From Cyanobium sp. FGCU6 (GTDB lineage Bacteria; Cyanobacteriota; Cyanobacteriia; PCC-6307; Cyanobiaceae): 64,000 bases of DNA. The stretch spans positions 1 through 64,000 of the forward strand of contig JANWUR010000002.1 in NCBI GenBank assembly GCA_024958655.1, written 5' to 3'. Made by a program: the position numbers and the translations under genes. Below the pieces are notes generated by a model, which did not search any database, was not told the origin of the DNA, and was given only the letters and a program-made list of their open reading frames with translations. Positions 47,090-56,879 of the stretch are shown one piece after another (position 1 is the stretch's first letter; the number at the start of each line of letters is the position of its first letter).

Positions 47090-47811
47090 GCCTCCTCAAG
47101 GGGAAAGGGCACCACCGGCACCTGCAGGCGATAGCCCTGGCCTCGCAGCGCCTGCACCATCTCCTCGCCGTCGCCGAGGGCCACCAGCTGCCGACGCAGG
47201 CGGGAGAGGCGCATGTCGATCGTGCGGCTGCGGCCGGGGTCCACCAGGCTGCCGCTGGAGCGGGCCAGCACCTCCCGGCTTACGGGCTCGCCCGGTCGCC
47301 GGCAGAGCGCCAGCAGCAATGCCGTGTCCCCCCGACTGATCGGCACAGGGATCCCGGTGCGGCCCACCAGCCTGCGCCGAGCGGGGTCGAAGCGCACGGC
47401 CCCGATCTGGTACCCCGTGCTGCTGGTGGTGGCGAGGTCAGGGCAGGCGACGTTCCGCCGCAGGAGGGCCTCAACCCGCAACTGCAGTTCACGGAACAGA
47501 AACGGCTTGGCCATGTAGTCGTCGGCCCCTGCCTCAAGGCCGGCGATCCGATCACTGGGGGCCCCGAGGGCCGAGAGCATCAGCACCGGGAATCCGTAGC
47601 CATGGCGACGCAGCCAGGTGAGCACGTCGGTGCCCGGTTTGCCGGGAAGCATCTGATCGAGCAGAAGCAGGTCGGGGGTGCTTGTGTCCAGAGCCTGCTC
47701 CAGTCGGCGAGGCGTAGGGAACGCCGCCAGCTTCCAGCCCAGTTCCGCGCAGGACGCCACCAGGAGATCGCAGAGCCGATCGTCGTCCTCGAGGATCCAC
47801 AGAAGCGTCAA
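47086..47811 (-). CDS. OmpR/PhoB-type response regulator
   Basis: LLWILEDDDRL...LLLLDQMLPGKPGTDVLTWLRRHG...LMLSALGAPSDRIAGLEAGADDYMAKPF; winged-helix C-terminus; overlaps kinase start (ATGA). Confidence 0.95.
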   Translation of the reverse strand: MTLLWILEDDDRLCDLLVASCAELGWKLAAFPTPRRLEQALDTSTPDLLLLDQMLPGKPGTDVLTWLRRHGYGFPVLMLSALGAPSDRIAGLEAGADDYMAKPFLFRELQLRVEALLRRNVACPDLATTSSTGYQIGAVRFDPARRRLVGRTGIPVPISRGDTALLLALCRRPGEPVSREVLARSSGSLVDPGRSRTIDMRLSRLRRQLVALGDGEEMVQALRGQGYRLQVPVVPFPLEEA

Positions 47812-47981
47812 CGCCGGCGAGGTAGTAAGACCGCCCTCAAGCCTAGGCAGGGCCGGCGAGGGGGTGATGGGTCACGATCACCTGGCACGGCCCAGCGACC
47901 TCGATGTCCTCGGGGTGATCGCGGTGCCGGGGGCTCTGCTCCAGCGCTGTCTCCGCCAGACGGCGGCAGAACAGAGGGCAC

Positions 47982-50675
47982 TCAGCCCAGCAGCAGCCCC
48001 TGCAGTTCCTCGCGGGCCGTGTTCAGCGCCCCATCCAGTGCCGCCCCGTCCTTGCCACCCGCCTGGGCCAGCTGGGGACGGCCGCCGCCGCCGCCACCGC
48101 AGAGGCGGGCGATGGCGCCGATGAAGGCGCCGGCCTTGGGACCGGCCGCCACCACCGCCGGGCCGAAGGCGGCCACCAGCACCACCTTGCCCGCATCGGC
48201 GGGGTCGGGCAGACCGCCCAGCACCACCGCGGCCCCCACCCCCAGCTGCTCCTGCAGACCCTGGGCGGCGTTCTGCAACCCTGCGCCCTCCACACCATCG
48301 AGCCGGCTCACGAGCAGGCGGTAATCGCCCAGGGCCTCGGCCGCACGCAGCAGAGAACCGGCCTTGGCCACCGCCAGCTCGGAACGTGCCTGGGCCAGGG
48401 CCCTGCCCGTGGCCTTGAGCTCCTCCTGCAGGCCGGCCACACGCTCCACGATCTCGCCCGGCTGGGCCTTGAGGCGCTCGCCGAGAGCGCGCACCACCCG
48501 GTCGCGTTCGTTGAGGTAGGCCAGCACCGAGGGCCCGGCCACCGCCTCGATCCGGCGGATGCCGGCGGCCACACCGCTCTCGGCCACGATCTTGAACAGG
48601 CCGATCTCGGCGGTGTTGGCCACGTGGGTGCCGCCGCAGAGCTCCATCGACACCCCCGGCACGTCCACCACCCGCACCACGTCGGCATACTTCTCGCCGA
48701 ACATCGCCACCGCCCCGGCGGCGCGTGCCTGCTCCAGCGCCATCTCCCGCACCTCCAGGTCGTGGGCATCGGCGATCCAGCCGTTGATCAGGGCCTCGAT
48801 CCGCTCCAGTTCCTGGGGCGTCACGGCGCGGGGGCAGTGGAAGTCGAAGCGCAGGCGATCGAAATCCACCAGCGAACCGGCCTGGCCGATCCCCGGATCC
48901 ACCACCTCCTTGAGCGCCGCCTGCAGAAGGTGCGTGGCGGTGTGGTGGGCCTGGGCGCGGCGGCGGCAGGCCCGATCCACGCGGGCCTGCACCAGATCGC
49001 CCACGCCAAGGCTGCCCCGCTCGATGCGGCCGCTGTGCACGAACACGCTGCGGTTGCGGTTCACGCCCTCGATCGCCACGATCACGCCGTCGCCACCGGC
49101 CCCTTCGCCGCTGAGCACGCCCCGGTCGCCCACCTGGCCGCCACCCTCGCCGTAGAAGGGCGTGGTATCGAGCACCACCTGCACCCGGTCGCCGGCCACC
49201 GCCCGCTCGGCCGGCTCGCCGTTCACCACCAGGGCCAGTACGCAGCTGGGGTGCTCCAGGGCCTCATAGCCCTTGAACGCTGTGGCCTCCAGCTCGGCCG
49301 CCATCTGCTCGATCGCCCCCTGCAGGGTGAGATCGATGCTCACGGCCGCAGCCTTGGCCCGCTGGCGCTGCTCCTCCATCGCCAGCTCGAAGCCGGCCAC
49401 ATCCACGGTGAGGCCATGCTCCTCGGCGATCTCCTCGGTGAGCTCCAGCGGGAAGCCATAGGTGTCGTAGAGCTCGAAGGCCTGCTCGCCGCTGATCCGG
49501 CTGGGCTGGGCGGCCAGCACGTCGGCGAGCAGCTTCTCGCCCCGCTCCAGGGTTTCGAGGAAACGGGCCTCCTCCCGCTCCAGCTCCGCCAGGATCACGG
49601 CGCGGCGCTCCTGCAGCTGCGGATAGGCCTCGCCCATCAGCGCGATCGCCGCCTCGCCCATCGCCGCCAGAAAGGGTTTGTCGATGCCCAGGAGCCGTCC
49701 GTGGCGCACCACGCGCCGCAGCAGCCGGCGCAGGATGTAGCCACGGCCGAGATTGCTGGCGGTGACGCCGTCGCCGATCAGCTGGGTGACGGCGCGGCTG
49801 TGGTCGCCGATCACCTTGAGGCTGGTTTTCCCCTTCGCATCCAGGCCGCGGTAGTCCACCGCCGCCAGGCCCGCCGCCGTTTCGATCAGGGGATAGATCA
49901 GATCGGTTTCATAGTTGTTGGGCACCCCCTGCAGGATCTGGGCCATGCGCTCGAGGCCCATGCCGGTGTCGATGTTGCGCGCCGCCAGGGGCGTGAGCGT
50001 GCCCTGGGCGTCGCGGTTGTACTGCATGAACACCAGGTTGTAGAACTCGATGAAGCGGCTGTCGTCCTCGAGATCGATGCCGTCGTCGCCGAGTTCAGGC
50101 CTGAAGTCGTAGTAGATCTCCGAGCAGGGGCCGCAGGGACCGGTGGGGCCGGAGGCCCAGAAGTTGTCGGCCTCATCCATGCGGATGATCCGCTTCGGGT
50201 TCACGCCCACACCGTCGCGCCAGATCGCCTCCGCCTCGTCGTCCTCGCGGAACACACTCACCACCAGGTTGTCGGGGGCCAGGCCGAACACCTCGGTGCT
50301 GAGCTCCCAGGCCCAGCGGATCGCCTGCTCCTTGAAGTAATCGCCGAAGGAGAAGTTGCCGAGCATCTCGAAGAAGGTGTGATGCCGCGCCGTGCGGCCC
50401 ACGTTCTCGATGTCGTTGGTGCGGATGCACTTCTGGCTGCTGGTGGCCCGCGGTGCCGGCCGCTGTGCCTGCCCCAGGAACACCGGCTTGAACGGCAGCA
50501 TCCCGGCGATGGTGAGCAGAACCGTGGGGTCGTCGGGGATCAGCGAGGCGCTGGCCATCGGCCGGTGCCCGCGCTGCTCGTAGAAGCGCAGGAAAGCCGC
50601 CCGGATCTCCGCGCCGCTGCGGGGGAGGGGGCTCCCCGGGCCGTCGGTGGGAACGGAGGAGGGGGCGGCGGCCAT
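47982..50675 (-). CDS. alaS: alanyl-tRNA synthetase
   Basis: SGAEIRAAFLRFYEQRGHRPMASASLIPDDPTVLLTIAGMLPFKPVFLG...HTATHLLQAALK...MELCGGTHVANTAEIG. Confidence 0.98.
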   Translation of the reverse strand: MAAAPSSVPTDGPGSPLPRSGAEIRAAFLRFYEQRGHRPMASASLIPDDPTVLLTIAGMLPFKPVFLGQAQRPAPRATSSQKCIRTNDIENVGRTARHHTFFEMLGNFSFGDYFKEQAIRWAWELSTEVFGLAPDNLVVSVFREDDEAEAIWRDGVGVNPKRIIRMDEADNFWASGPTGPCGPCSEIYYDFRPELGDDGIDLEDDSRFIEFYNLVFMQYNRDAQGTLTPLAARNIDTGMGLERMAQILQGVPNNYETDLIYPLIETAAGLAAVDYRGLDAKGKTSLKVIGDHSRAVTQLIGDGVTASNLGRGYILRRLLRRVVRHGRLLGIDKPFLAAMGEAAIALMGEAYPQLQERRAVILAELEREEARFLETLERGEKLLADVLAAQPSRISGEQAFELYDTYGFPLELTEEIAEEHGLTVDVAGFELAMEEQRQRAKAAAVSIDLTLQGAIEQMAAELEATAFKGYEALEHPSCVLALVVNGEPAERAVAGDRVQVVLDTTPFYGEGGGQVGDRGVLSGEGAGGDGVIVAIEGVNRNRSVFVHSGRIERGSLGVGDLVQARVDRACRRRAQAHHTATHLLQAALKEVVDPGIGQAGSLVDFDRLRFDFHCPRAVTPQELERIEALINGWIADAHDLEVREMALEQARAAGAVAMFGEKYADVVRVVDVPGVSMELCGGTHVANTAEIGLFKIVAESGVAAGIRRIEAVAGPSVLAYLNERDRVVRALGERLKAQPGEIVERVAGLQEELKATGRALAQARSELAVAKAGSLLRAAEALGDYRLLVSRLDGVEGAGLQNAAQGLQEQLGVGAAVVLGGLPDPADAGKVVLVAAFGPAVVAAGPKAGAFIGAIARLCGGGGGGRPQLAQAGGKDGAALDGALNTAREELQGLLLG

Positions 50676-50784
50676 GGACCCGAGGCGAGGAGCGGTGTCG
50701 TTCTGAAGGCATGATCGCCCAGCGCCTGCCGCCGGGGGGAGTGATCCGGGCGATGATCCCCCGCACGTCCGCCCGCGCCGCGCG

Positions 50785-51270
50785 TTGCGCCCCCTCACCG
50801 CCTTCGCCCCACTCCTGCGGCCCGCCGCGGCCGATGCCCCCGAGGCAGCGGCTCGGACCCGGCTGCGGTGGCGTTCGCTGAGCTGGGCCCTGCTCGCCGC
50901 CGCGATGGCCGGCGGCCTGGGCCTCCTCGCCACCGTCCCCTCCGTGGCCGGCCCCACCGGCGGCCTGGAGGCGGCCCTGCGGGCCGCCGGCTGCGGCTTC
51001 TTCTATGGCCTGCTCGCCTTCCACCTGCAGCGGGTCGATCCCGATGACAGCCATCTGCAGGCGGGGCTGGTGGGCGCCGTGTGCGGCATCCGCAGCCTCG
51101 GCGCCCCTCTGATCCTGCCGGCATCCAGCCCCCTGGAGACCCCCCTGAACTGGCTCCAGGCGGCCCTGCCGGCGCTGGTGCAGCAGTGGCTGCCCCTGTG
51201 GCTGCCCGTGGTCGGGGCCGCCTTCGCCCTGCCGCTGGCCCTGCGGCAGTGGCCGGCGCTGAGGCCCTGA
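50785..51270 (+). CDS. hypothetical membrane protein
   Basis: Hydrophobic segments WALLAAAMAGGLGLLATV and WLPLWLPVVGAAFALPLAL; family not recognised. Confidence 0.5.
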   Translation: MRPLTAFAPLLRPAAADAPEAAARTRLRWRSLSWALLAAAMAGGLGLLATVPSVAGPTGGLEAALRAAGCGFFYGLLAFHLQRVDPDDSHLQAGLVGAVCGIRSLGAPLILPASSPLETPLNWLQAALPALVQQWLPLWLPVVGAAFALPLALRQWPALRP

Positions 51271-51355
51271 GGCCACCGTTCCCCCATGATGGGGCCGCAG
51301 AACGGGCTGGAGCCCATGCCTGCGTTCCTGCCCCCCCGGCCCTGACCCCCCGGCC

Positions 51356-54300
51356 ATGAGCCTGCTTCATGCCACCTGGCTGTTTCCGCCGAGCGGAGCG
51401 GGCGGCCGGCTGCTGCTGTGGGCCGACACCTGGCGGGTGGCCACGCCGGCATCCCCGGCGCCGGCCGAGGTGCCGGATCATCCCTTCGCGCTGAACGTCG
51501 ACGACCTGGGGGCCTGGCTCGACGACAACGGCCACTGGTCCGAAGCGTTCCGCCCGGCCGAGGCGGTGCTCACCCTGCCCAGCCGCAGCCAGGCGGCAAG
51601 GGGCCGCAAGCGCTCGGCCGACACCGCCTGGAGCGGGCTGCCGCTGCAGGCCGGCGAACCGATCCCCCGCGAACCCCAGTGGTGGCCCTGGCGAGTCGAG
51701 GGACTGGCCCTCGACCCCGGCGCCGCCGGCGAATGGCTCTCCACCCTTCCCCTCTCCGGCGACCATCCCGGTCTGGCGGACGACCTGCGCTGGTGGACCC
51801 ATCTGCAGCGCTGGGCCCTGAGCCTGATCGCCCGCGGGCGCTGGCTGCCCCAGGTGGAGGAGGGGCGGGCCCACTGGCTGCCGCTGCTGAACCGGGAGGG
51901 CGACCGCCACCGGCTCGAGGAACTGGCGGTGGCGCTGCCGCAGGTGGCCACCTGCGCCATGGGCAGCGGCATCCCAGGGGAGGCGGCGGCGCTGGCCTGC
52001 CGGCGACCGGGCAGCGGCCGGCTGCGGGTGGCGAGCCTGCTGGAGGCGCTGCTCGACGGGCAGCTGCGCAGTGGCTTCGAACCCTGCGCCGACGGGCTGG
52101 ATCCGCTGCTGATCGCCTGGCAGAAGGGCCTGGGCAAGGGGAACGGCAGCCTGGTGCTCGACGAGGAGGACACGGAACGGCTGGAGATCGCCACCCACCA
52201 CTGGCGCGAAGCGGTGGCGGGCCGGGTGGCGCCGGCCCGGGCCTGCCTGGAGCTGTTCACGCCACCGGAGGGTGAGGAGCTGTGGGAGCTGCGCTTCGGC
52301 CTGCAGGCGGAGGCTGATCCGAGCCTGAAGGTGCCGGCGGGTGTGGTGTGGGCGCGCGGCAACCGCTCCCTGCAGCTGGGGGAAGTGGAGGTGCCGGAGC
52401 CGGGCGAACTGCTGCTGGAGGGCCTGGGCCGGGCGCTGCAGGTGTTCGAGCCAATCGAGCGGGGCCTCGACGCCTCGGCACCGGAAACGATGCAGCTGAC
52501 GCCGGCCGAGGCTTTCGTGCTGGTGCGCACCGCGGCCGTGCAGCTGCGCGACGTGGGCGTGGGCGTGCTCCTGCCCCCGAGCCTCAGCGGCGGGCTGGCC
52601 AGCCGACTGGGTCTGGCGATCGAGGCGGAGCTGCCGGCCCGCTCCCGCGGCTTCAGCCTCGGCGAGAGCCTGGAGTGGCGCTGGGACCTGATGATCGGCG
52701 GCGTCACCCTCACCCTGCGGGATCTGGAGCGGCTGGCGGCGAAGCGCAGCCCACTGGTGCAGCACAAGGGCGCCTGGATCGAACTCCGGCCCGGCGATCT
52801 CAAGAACGCCGAACGCTTCTGCGCCGCCGATCCGGTCCTCAACCTCGACGATGCCCTGCGGCTGACCGCCACCGACGGCGAGACGCTGATGCGGCTGCCG
52901 GTGCACCGGTTCACGGCGGGCCCGCGGCTGCAGGCCGTGCTGGAGCAGTACCACCAGCAGAAGGCCCCCGACCCCCTGCCGGCGCCGGAGGGCTTCGCCG
53001 GCCAGCTGCGGCCTTACCAGGAGCGCGGTCTGGGCTGGCTGGCCTTCCTGCACCGCTTCGATCAGGGCGCCTGCCTGGCCGACGACATGGGCCTGGGCAA
53101 GACGATCCAGCTGCTGGCCTTCCTGCAGCACCTCAAGGCCGAGGAGGAACTGCGCCGGCCGGTGCTGCTGGTGGCCCCCACCTCGGTGCTCACCAACTGG
53201 AAGCGGGAGGCGGCCGGCTTCACGCCGGAGCTGGTGGTGCGCGAGCACTACGGCCCGCGCCGGCCCGCCAGCGCAGCGGCCCTCACCAAGGCCCTCGAGG
53301 GCGTGGATCTGGTGCTCACCACCTACGGGCTGCTGCAGCGCGACAGCGAACTGCTGGAGAGCGTCGACTGGCAGGGCGTGGTGATCGACGAGGCGCAGGC
53401 GATCAAGAATCCCTCCGCCAAGCAGAGCCAGGCCACCCGCGACCTCGCCCGGCCGCGCAAGCAGGGCCGCTTCCGCATCGCCCTCACCGGCACGCCGGTG
53501 GAGAACCGCGTCAGCGAGCTGTGGGCGCTCATGGACTTCCTCAACCCCAGGGTGCTGGGCGATGAGCCCTTCTTCCGCCAGCGCTACCGACTGCCGATCG
53601 AGCGCTACGGCGACATGAGTTCCCTGCGCGATCTCAAGGCCCGGGTGGGCCCGTTCATCCTGCGCCGGCTGAAGACCGACAAGTCGATCATCTCCGACCT
53701 GCCCGAGAAGGTGGAGCTCAGGGAATGGGTGGGGCTGGCGCCCGAGCAGGTGAAGCTCTACCGCCGTACGGTCGACGAGAGCCTCGATGCCATCGCCCGC
53801 GCACCCCTGGGCTCGAAGCACGGCCAGGTGCTGGCCCTGCTCACCCGCCTCAAGCAGATCTGCAACCATCCGTCCCTGGCCCTGAAGGAGGAGGTGGTGG
53901 GCAGCGATTTCGCCAGCCGCAGCGGCAAGGTGCAGCGCCTGGAGGAGATCCTCGAGGAGGTGATCGAAGCGGGAGATCGGGCGCTGCTGTTCACCCAGTT
54001 CGCCGAATGGGGCCACCTGCTCAAGGCCCACCTGGAGCGCCGCTGGCGCCAGGAGGTGCCCTTCCTGCACGGCGGCACCACCAAGACGGAGCGCCAGGCG
54101 ATGGTGGACCGCTTCCAGGAGGACCCGCGCGGACCCCAGCTGTTCCTGCTCTCGCTCAAGGCCGGCGGGGTGGGCCTCAATCTCACCCGGGCCAGCCACG
54201 TGTTCCACGTGGACCGCTGGTGGAATCCGGCGGTGGAGAACCAGGCCACCGACCGGGCCTACCGCATCGGCCAGATCAACCGGGTGCTGGTGCACAAGTT

Positions 54301-54448
54301 CATCACCAGCGGCTCGGTGGAAGAGCGCATCGACCGGATGATCAGCGAGAAGTCGCGGCTGGCCGAGGACATCGTCGGCAGCGGCGAGGAGTGGCTGGGC
54401 AGCCTCGAGGTGGGCCAGCTGCGCGAACTGGTGGCGCTGGAGGAATGA
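51356..54448 (+). CDS. SNF2-family DEAD/DEAH helicase
   Basis: LADDMGLGKTIQLLAFLQHL, VVIDEAQAIKN, ALTGTPVENRVSELWALMDFLNP, HVDRWWNPAVENQATDRAYRIGQ. Confidence 0.95.
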   Translation: MSLLHATWLFPPSGAGGRLLLWADTWRVATPASPAPAEVPDHPFALNVDDLGAWLDDNGHWSEAFRPAEAVLTLPSRSQAARGRKRSADTAWSGLPLQAGEPIPREPQWWPWRVEGLALDPGAAGEWLSTLPLSGDHPGLADDLRWWTHLQRWALSLIARGRWLPQVEEGRAHWLPLLNREGDRHRLEELAVALPQVATCAMGSGIPGEAAALACRRPGSGRLRVASLLEALLDGQLRSGFEPCADGLDPLLIAWQKGLGKGNGSLVLDEEDTERLEIATHHWREAVAGRVAPARACLELFTPPEGEELWELRFGLQAEADPSLKVPAGVVWARGNRSLQLGEVEVPEPGELLLEGLGRALQVFEPIERGLDASAPETMQLTPAEAFVLVRTAAVQLRDVGVGVLLPPSLSGGLASRLGLAIEAELPARSRGFSLGESLEWRWDLMIGGVTLTLRDLERLAAKRSPLVQHKGAWIELRPGDLKNAERFCAADPVLNLDDALRLTATDGETLMRLPVHRFTAGPRLQAVLEQYHQQKAPDPLPAPEGFAGQLRPYQERGLGWLAFLHRFDQGACLADDMGLGKTIQLLAFLQHLKAEEELRRPVLLVAPTSVLTNWKREAAGFTPELVVREHYGPRRPASAAALTKALEGVDLVLTTYGLLQRDSELLESVDWQGVVIDEAQAIKNPSAKQSQATRDLARPRKQGRFRIALTGTPVENRVSELWALMDFLNPRVLGDEPFFRQRYRLPIERYGDMSSLRDLKARVGPFILRRLKTDKSIISDLPEKVELREWVGLAPEQVKLYRRTVDESLDAIARAPLGSKHGQVLALLTRLKQICNHPSLALKEEVVGSDFASRSGKVQRLEEILEEVIEAGDRALLFTQFAEWGHLLKAHLERRWRQEVPFLHGGTTKTERQAMVDRFQEDPRGPQLFLLSLKAGGVGLNLTRASHVFHVDRWWNPAVENQATDRAYRIGQINRVLVHKFITSGSVEERIDRMISEKSRLAEDIVGSGEEWLGSLEVGQLRELVALEE

Positions 54449-54464
54449 ACCGCCGCAGCGGCGA

Positions 54465-55862
54465 TCAGCCGGCCGGCACCACCAGCCTCACCCGCAGCCC
54501 GCCCAGCAGCAGCAACCCTGCGAAGGTGAACAGCATGGTGTTCTGCTGGCCGATGACCCCGGAGAGATAGCCGAGGCCGATGGCAACCACGGCCAGGAGG
54601 CAGGCACCACCCACGAGCCAGCAGCGCTCGCGCGTGAATCCCGGCGGGGGACTGCGCAGACTGGAGAAGGCCACAAGGCCGTAGACCAGCAGAAAGGCAA
54701 GCACCGCGAAGCCACCGAACAGATCGTAGAGCTGGGTGGCGCTGCGGCCCTGCCCCACCGCCACGGCCCCACCGCCGATCAGCGGCAGGGCCACGGCCGA
54801 CAGGGCTGCCGACGGCGTCCCGAAACGCGGGTGCACACGCCCCAGCCGCCGTGGGAGCAGCCGCTGGCCGGCCAGGGCGTAGGTGACGCGCGCCAGGGCG
54901 GTCAGGCTGCCCAGGGAGCTGCCGAACAGACACAGGAACGCGCCCACTTTGATCCATAGCCCTGCTCCGGGCTGCCCAAGGCGGTCGGCGAGGGCGCTGA
55001 TCGGATCGAGGCTGAGTCGCTGGCTGGCCGTCAGCCAGCCAAGTCCTTCCGGCAGAGCCACCGCCCAGATCAGGAACAGCCCCCCGGCGCAAGCCACCGC
55101 CAGGCGCATCGCCCGCGGCACCACCGTCTCGGGATCGAGCGTCTCGCCCCCCAGATTGGCGGCGCTCTCGAAGCCGATGAAGCTCAGCACGGCCACCATC
55201 AGCCCGCCCCGCACCTGCGAGAGGGTGTCGCCGGCCGGATCGATCGCTCGCAGATCCTGCGCCGGCCCGCCGTGCAGCAGCACAAGAGCGGTCAGCCCGA
55301 GGACGATCAGCACCGAGACCATCTCGGTCACGAGCATCGTGCGGGTGGAGAGCTTCACATCGCGGCGGGCCAGCTCCCAGCAGGCCAGGCCCCCGAGCAG
55401 AAAGCCCACCACCTGGGGGCAGTGCAGACCGGCGTGCAGAAGCACCCGGTCGAGATAGAAGCCGAAGAAGGCCAGACAGGCCAGCAGCGAGGCCCCGTAG
55501 CCCAGCAGCAGCGTCCAGGTGGCCAGAGCGGCCGCCCTCGGCCCCAGGCCGGCCCGTACGTAGCCGGCGATGCCGCTGGGACCGGCGGGAAACCTGCGGA
55601 ACAGCACCAGCGTCTCACTGACCAGCAGGATCGCGGCCAGCGCGATCAGGTAGCTGATCCAGGTGGCGCGACCTGCGCCCCGCATCGCCTCGGGAATGTT
55701 GATCACCGCGGTCAGGGTCAGCCCGATCGTGGCCACGGCCTGGGCCGTCACCCCGACCGGCCCGAGGCTGCCATGCAGGTCGCTGCCCGACCGCGTCGAC
55801 AGGTCGCTGCCCGACCGCGTCGACAGGTCGCTGCCCGACCGCGCCGGTGGATCGCTCCCCAT
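54465..55862 (-). CDS. APC-superfamily amino-acid permease
   Basis: VAVLSFIGFESAANLGGETLDPETVVPRAM and multiple TM segments; likely start ATG 55862. Confidence 0.88.
   Translation of the reverse strand: MGSDPPARSGSDLSTRSGSDLSTRSGSDLHGSLGPVGVTAQAVATIGLTLTAVINIPEAMRGAGRATWISYLIALAAILLVSETLVLFRRFPAGPSGIAGYVRAGLGPRAAALATWTLLLGYGASLLACLAFFGFYLDRVLLHAGLHCPQVVGFLLGGLACWELARRDVKLSTRTMLVTEMVSVLIVLGLTALVLLHGGPAQDLRAIDPAGDTLSQVRGGLMVAVLSFIGFESAANLGGETLDPETVVPRAMRLAVACAGGLFLIWAVALPEGLGWLTASQRLSLDPISALADRLGQPGAGLWIKVGAFLCLFGSSLGSLTALARVTYALAGQRLLPRRLGRVHPRFGTPSAALSAVALPLIGGGAVAVGQGRSATQLYDLFGGFAVLAFLLVYGLVAFSSLRSPPPGFTRERCWLVGGACLLAVVAIGLGYLSGVIGQQNTMLFTFAGLLLLGGLRVRLVVPAG
55777..55844. repeat. 24-bp tandem repeat, nearly three copies, in the permease 5' end
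   Basis: aggtcgctgcccgaccgcgtcgac at 55777-55800 and 55801-55824, then aggtcgctgcccgaccgcg; encodes repeated SGSDLSTR. Confidence 0.95.
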
Positions 55863-55988
55863 CGCTCCTGCCTGAGGCCTGCCGGACTGTACGGAAGGCC
55901 TTGCGGTAAGCCAGCGCTCCTGGTGACGGAGGTTCCGCTCAACCCGTGCGGCGGCGGCCGGGGCACAATGGGGGGGTAGGCATCGGCC

Positions 55989-56879
55989 ATGACCGTCACC
56001 CCCGCCGGTTCGATCACCACCCAGCTGGGCCAGCAGGGTCTGGGCCAGCAGCCCTGGTGGGTGGAGCAGTGGATGGAGCTGATCAACTCCTACCGCTATA
56101 AGAAACGCCTCGAGCGCGCCTGGACCTATGCCCGCGAAGGCAACGTACTCTCGATCCGCTTCGAAGGTCGGCGCGTCCACGCCCGGGTGCAGGGCAGCGA
56201 GAAGGACCCTTACAAGGTCAAGCTCTGGCTGGATGTGCTCAACGACGAGGACTGGGGCTACGTGCTCGAGGCCCTCAGCCACAAGGCCCGCTGGTCGGCC
56301 CAGCTGCTGGCCGGGATCATGCCGCAGGACATCGAGCGGGCCTTCGCCGCCAGCGGCAAGCGCCTGTTCCCGTTCAAGCTGCAGGAGGTGCGCAGCGAGT
56401 GCAGCTGCCTCGACAAGGCCAATCCCTGCAAGCACATCAGCGCTGTCTACTACCTGATGGGGGATCGCTTCAGCGAAGATCCCTTCGTACTGTTCCAGCT
56501 GCGCGGCCGCACGCGCAGTCAGCTGCTGGAGGAACTGGCCCGGCGGCGGCGCGAGGGAGCCGAAGGCCGCGTGGAGACGGCACCCCATCCCCTGCACCCC
56601 GCCCTGGTGGATCCGGCGCGCTGGTGGCGCTACGACGCCCCCCTCGATCCCGACCTCGTGGTGATCACCCCGGCGATGGAGGGCGAGTCGGGCCTCGATG
56701 GGGCAGGCCCCCTACCGCTGGCGGAGGAGCCGCGGTTTCCGGAGGCCAACCGCCGCTTCCTCGAGCACCTGCAGGAGCAGGGCGCGCGGATGGGCCAGCT
56801 GGCGATGGCGCGGGCGATGGCGGCGGGCAACGACAACGGCGAAGGCAACGGTGCAGGCAGCGACGCGCTGCGCGCATGA
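55989..56879 (+). CDS. SWIM zinc-finger domain protein
   Basis: VRSECSCLDKANPCKHISAVYYLMGDRFSEDPF: C-x-C...C-x-H SWIM motif. Confidence 0.9.
   Translation: MTVTPAGSITTQLGQQGLGQQPWWVEQWMELINSYRYKKRLERAWTYAREGNVLSIRFEGRRVHARVQGSEKDPYKVKLWLDVLNDEDWGYVLEALSHKARWSAQLLAGIMPQDIERAFAASGKRLFPFKLQEVRSECSCLDKANPCKHISAVYYLMGDRFSEDPFVLFQLRGRTRSQLLEELARRRREGAEGRVETAPHPLHPALVDPARWWRYDAPLDPDLVVITPAMEGESGLDGAGPLPLAEEPRFPEANRRFLEHLQEQGARMGQLAMARAMAAGNDNGEGNGAGSDALRA

Noticed and set aside
48624-50714. 696-aa plus-strand ORF
   Set aside because: Antisense to alaS, His/Leu/Ala-rich, no motif.
50795-54295. 1166-aa minus-strand ORF
   Set aside because: Antisense to the SNF2 helicase and a hypothetical gene; no recognisable motifs.
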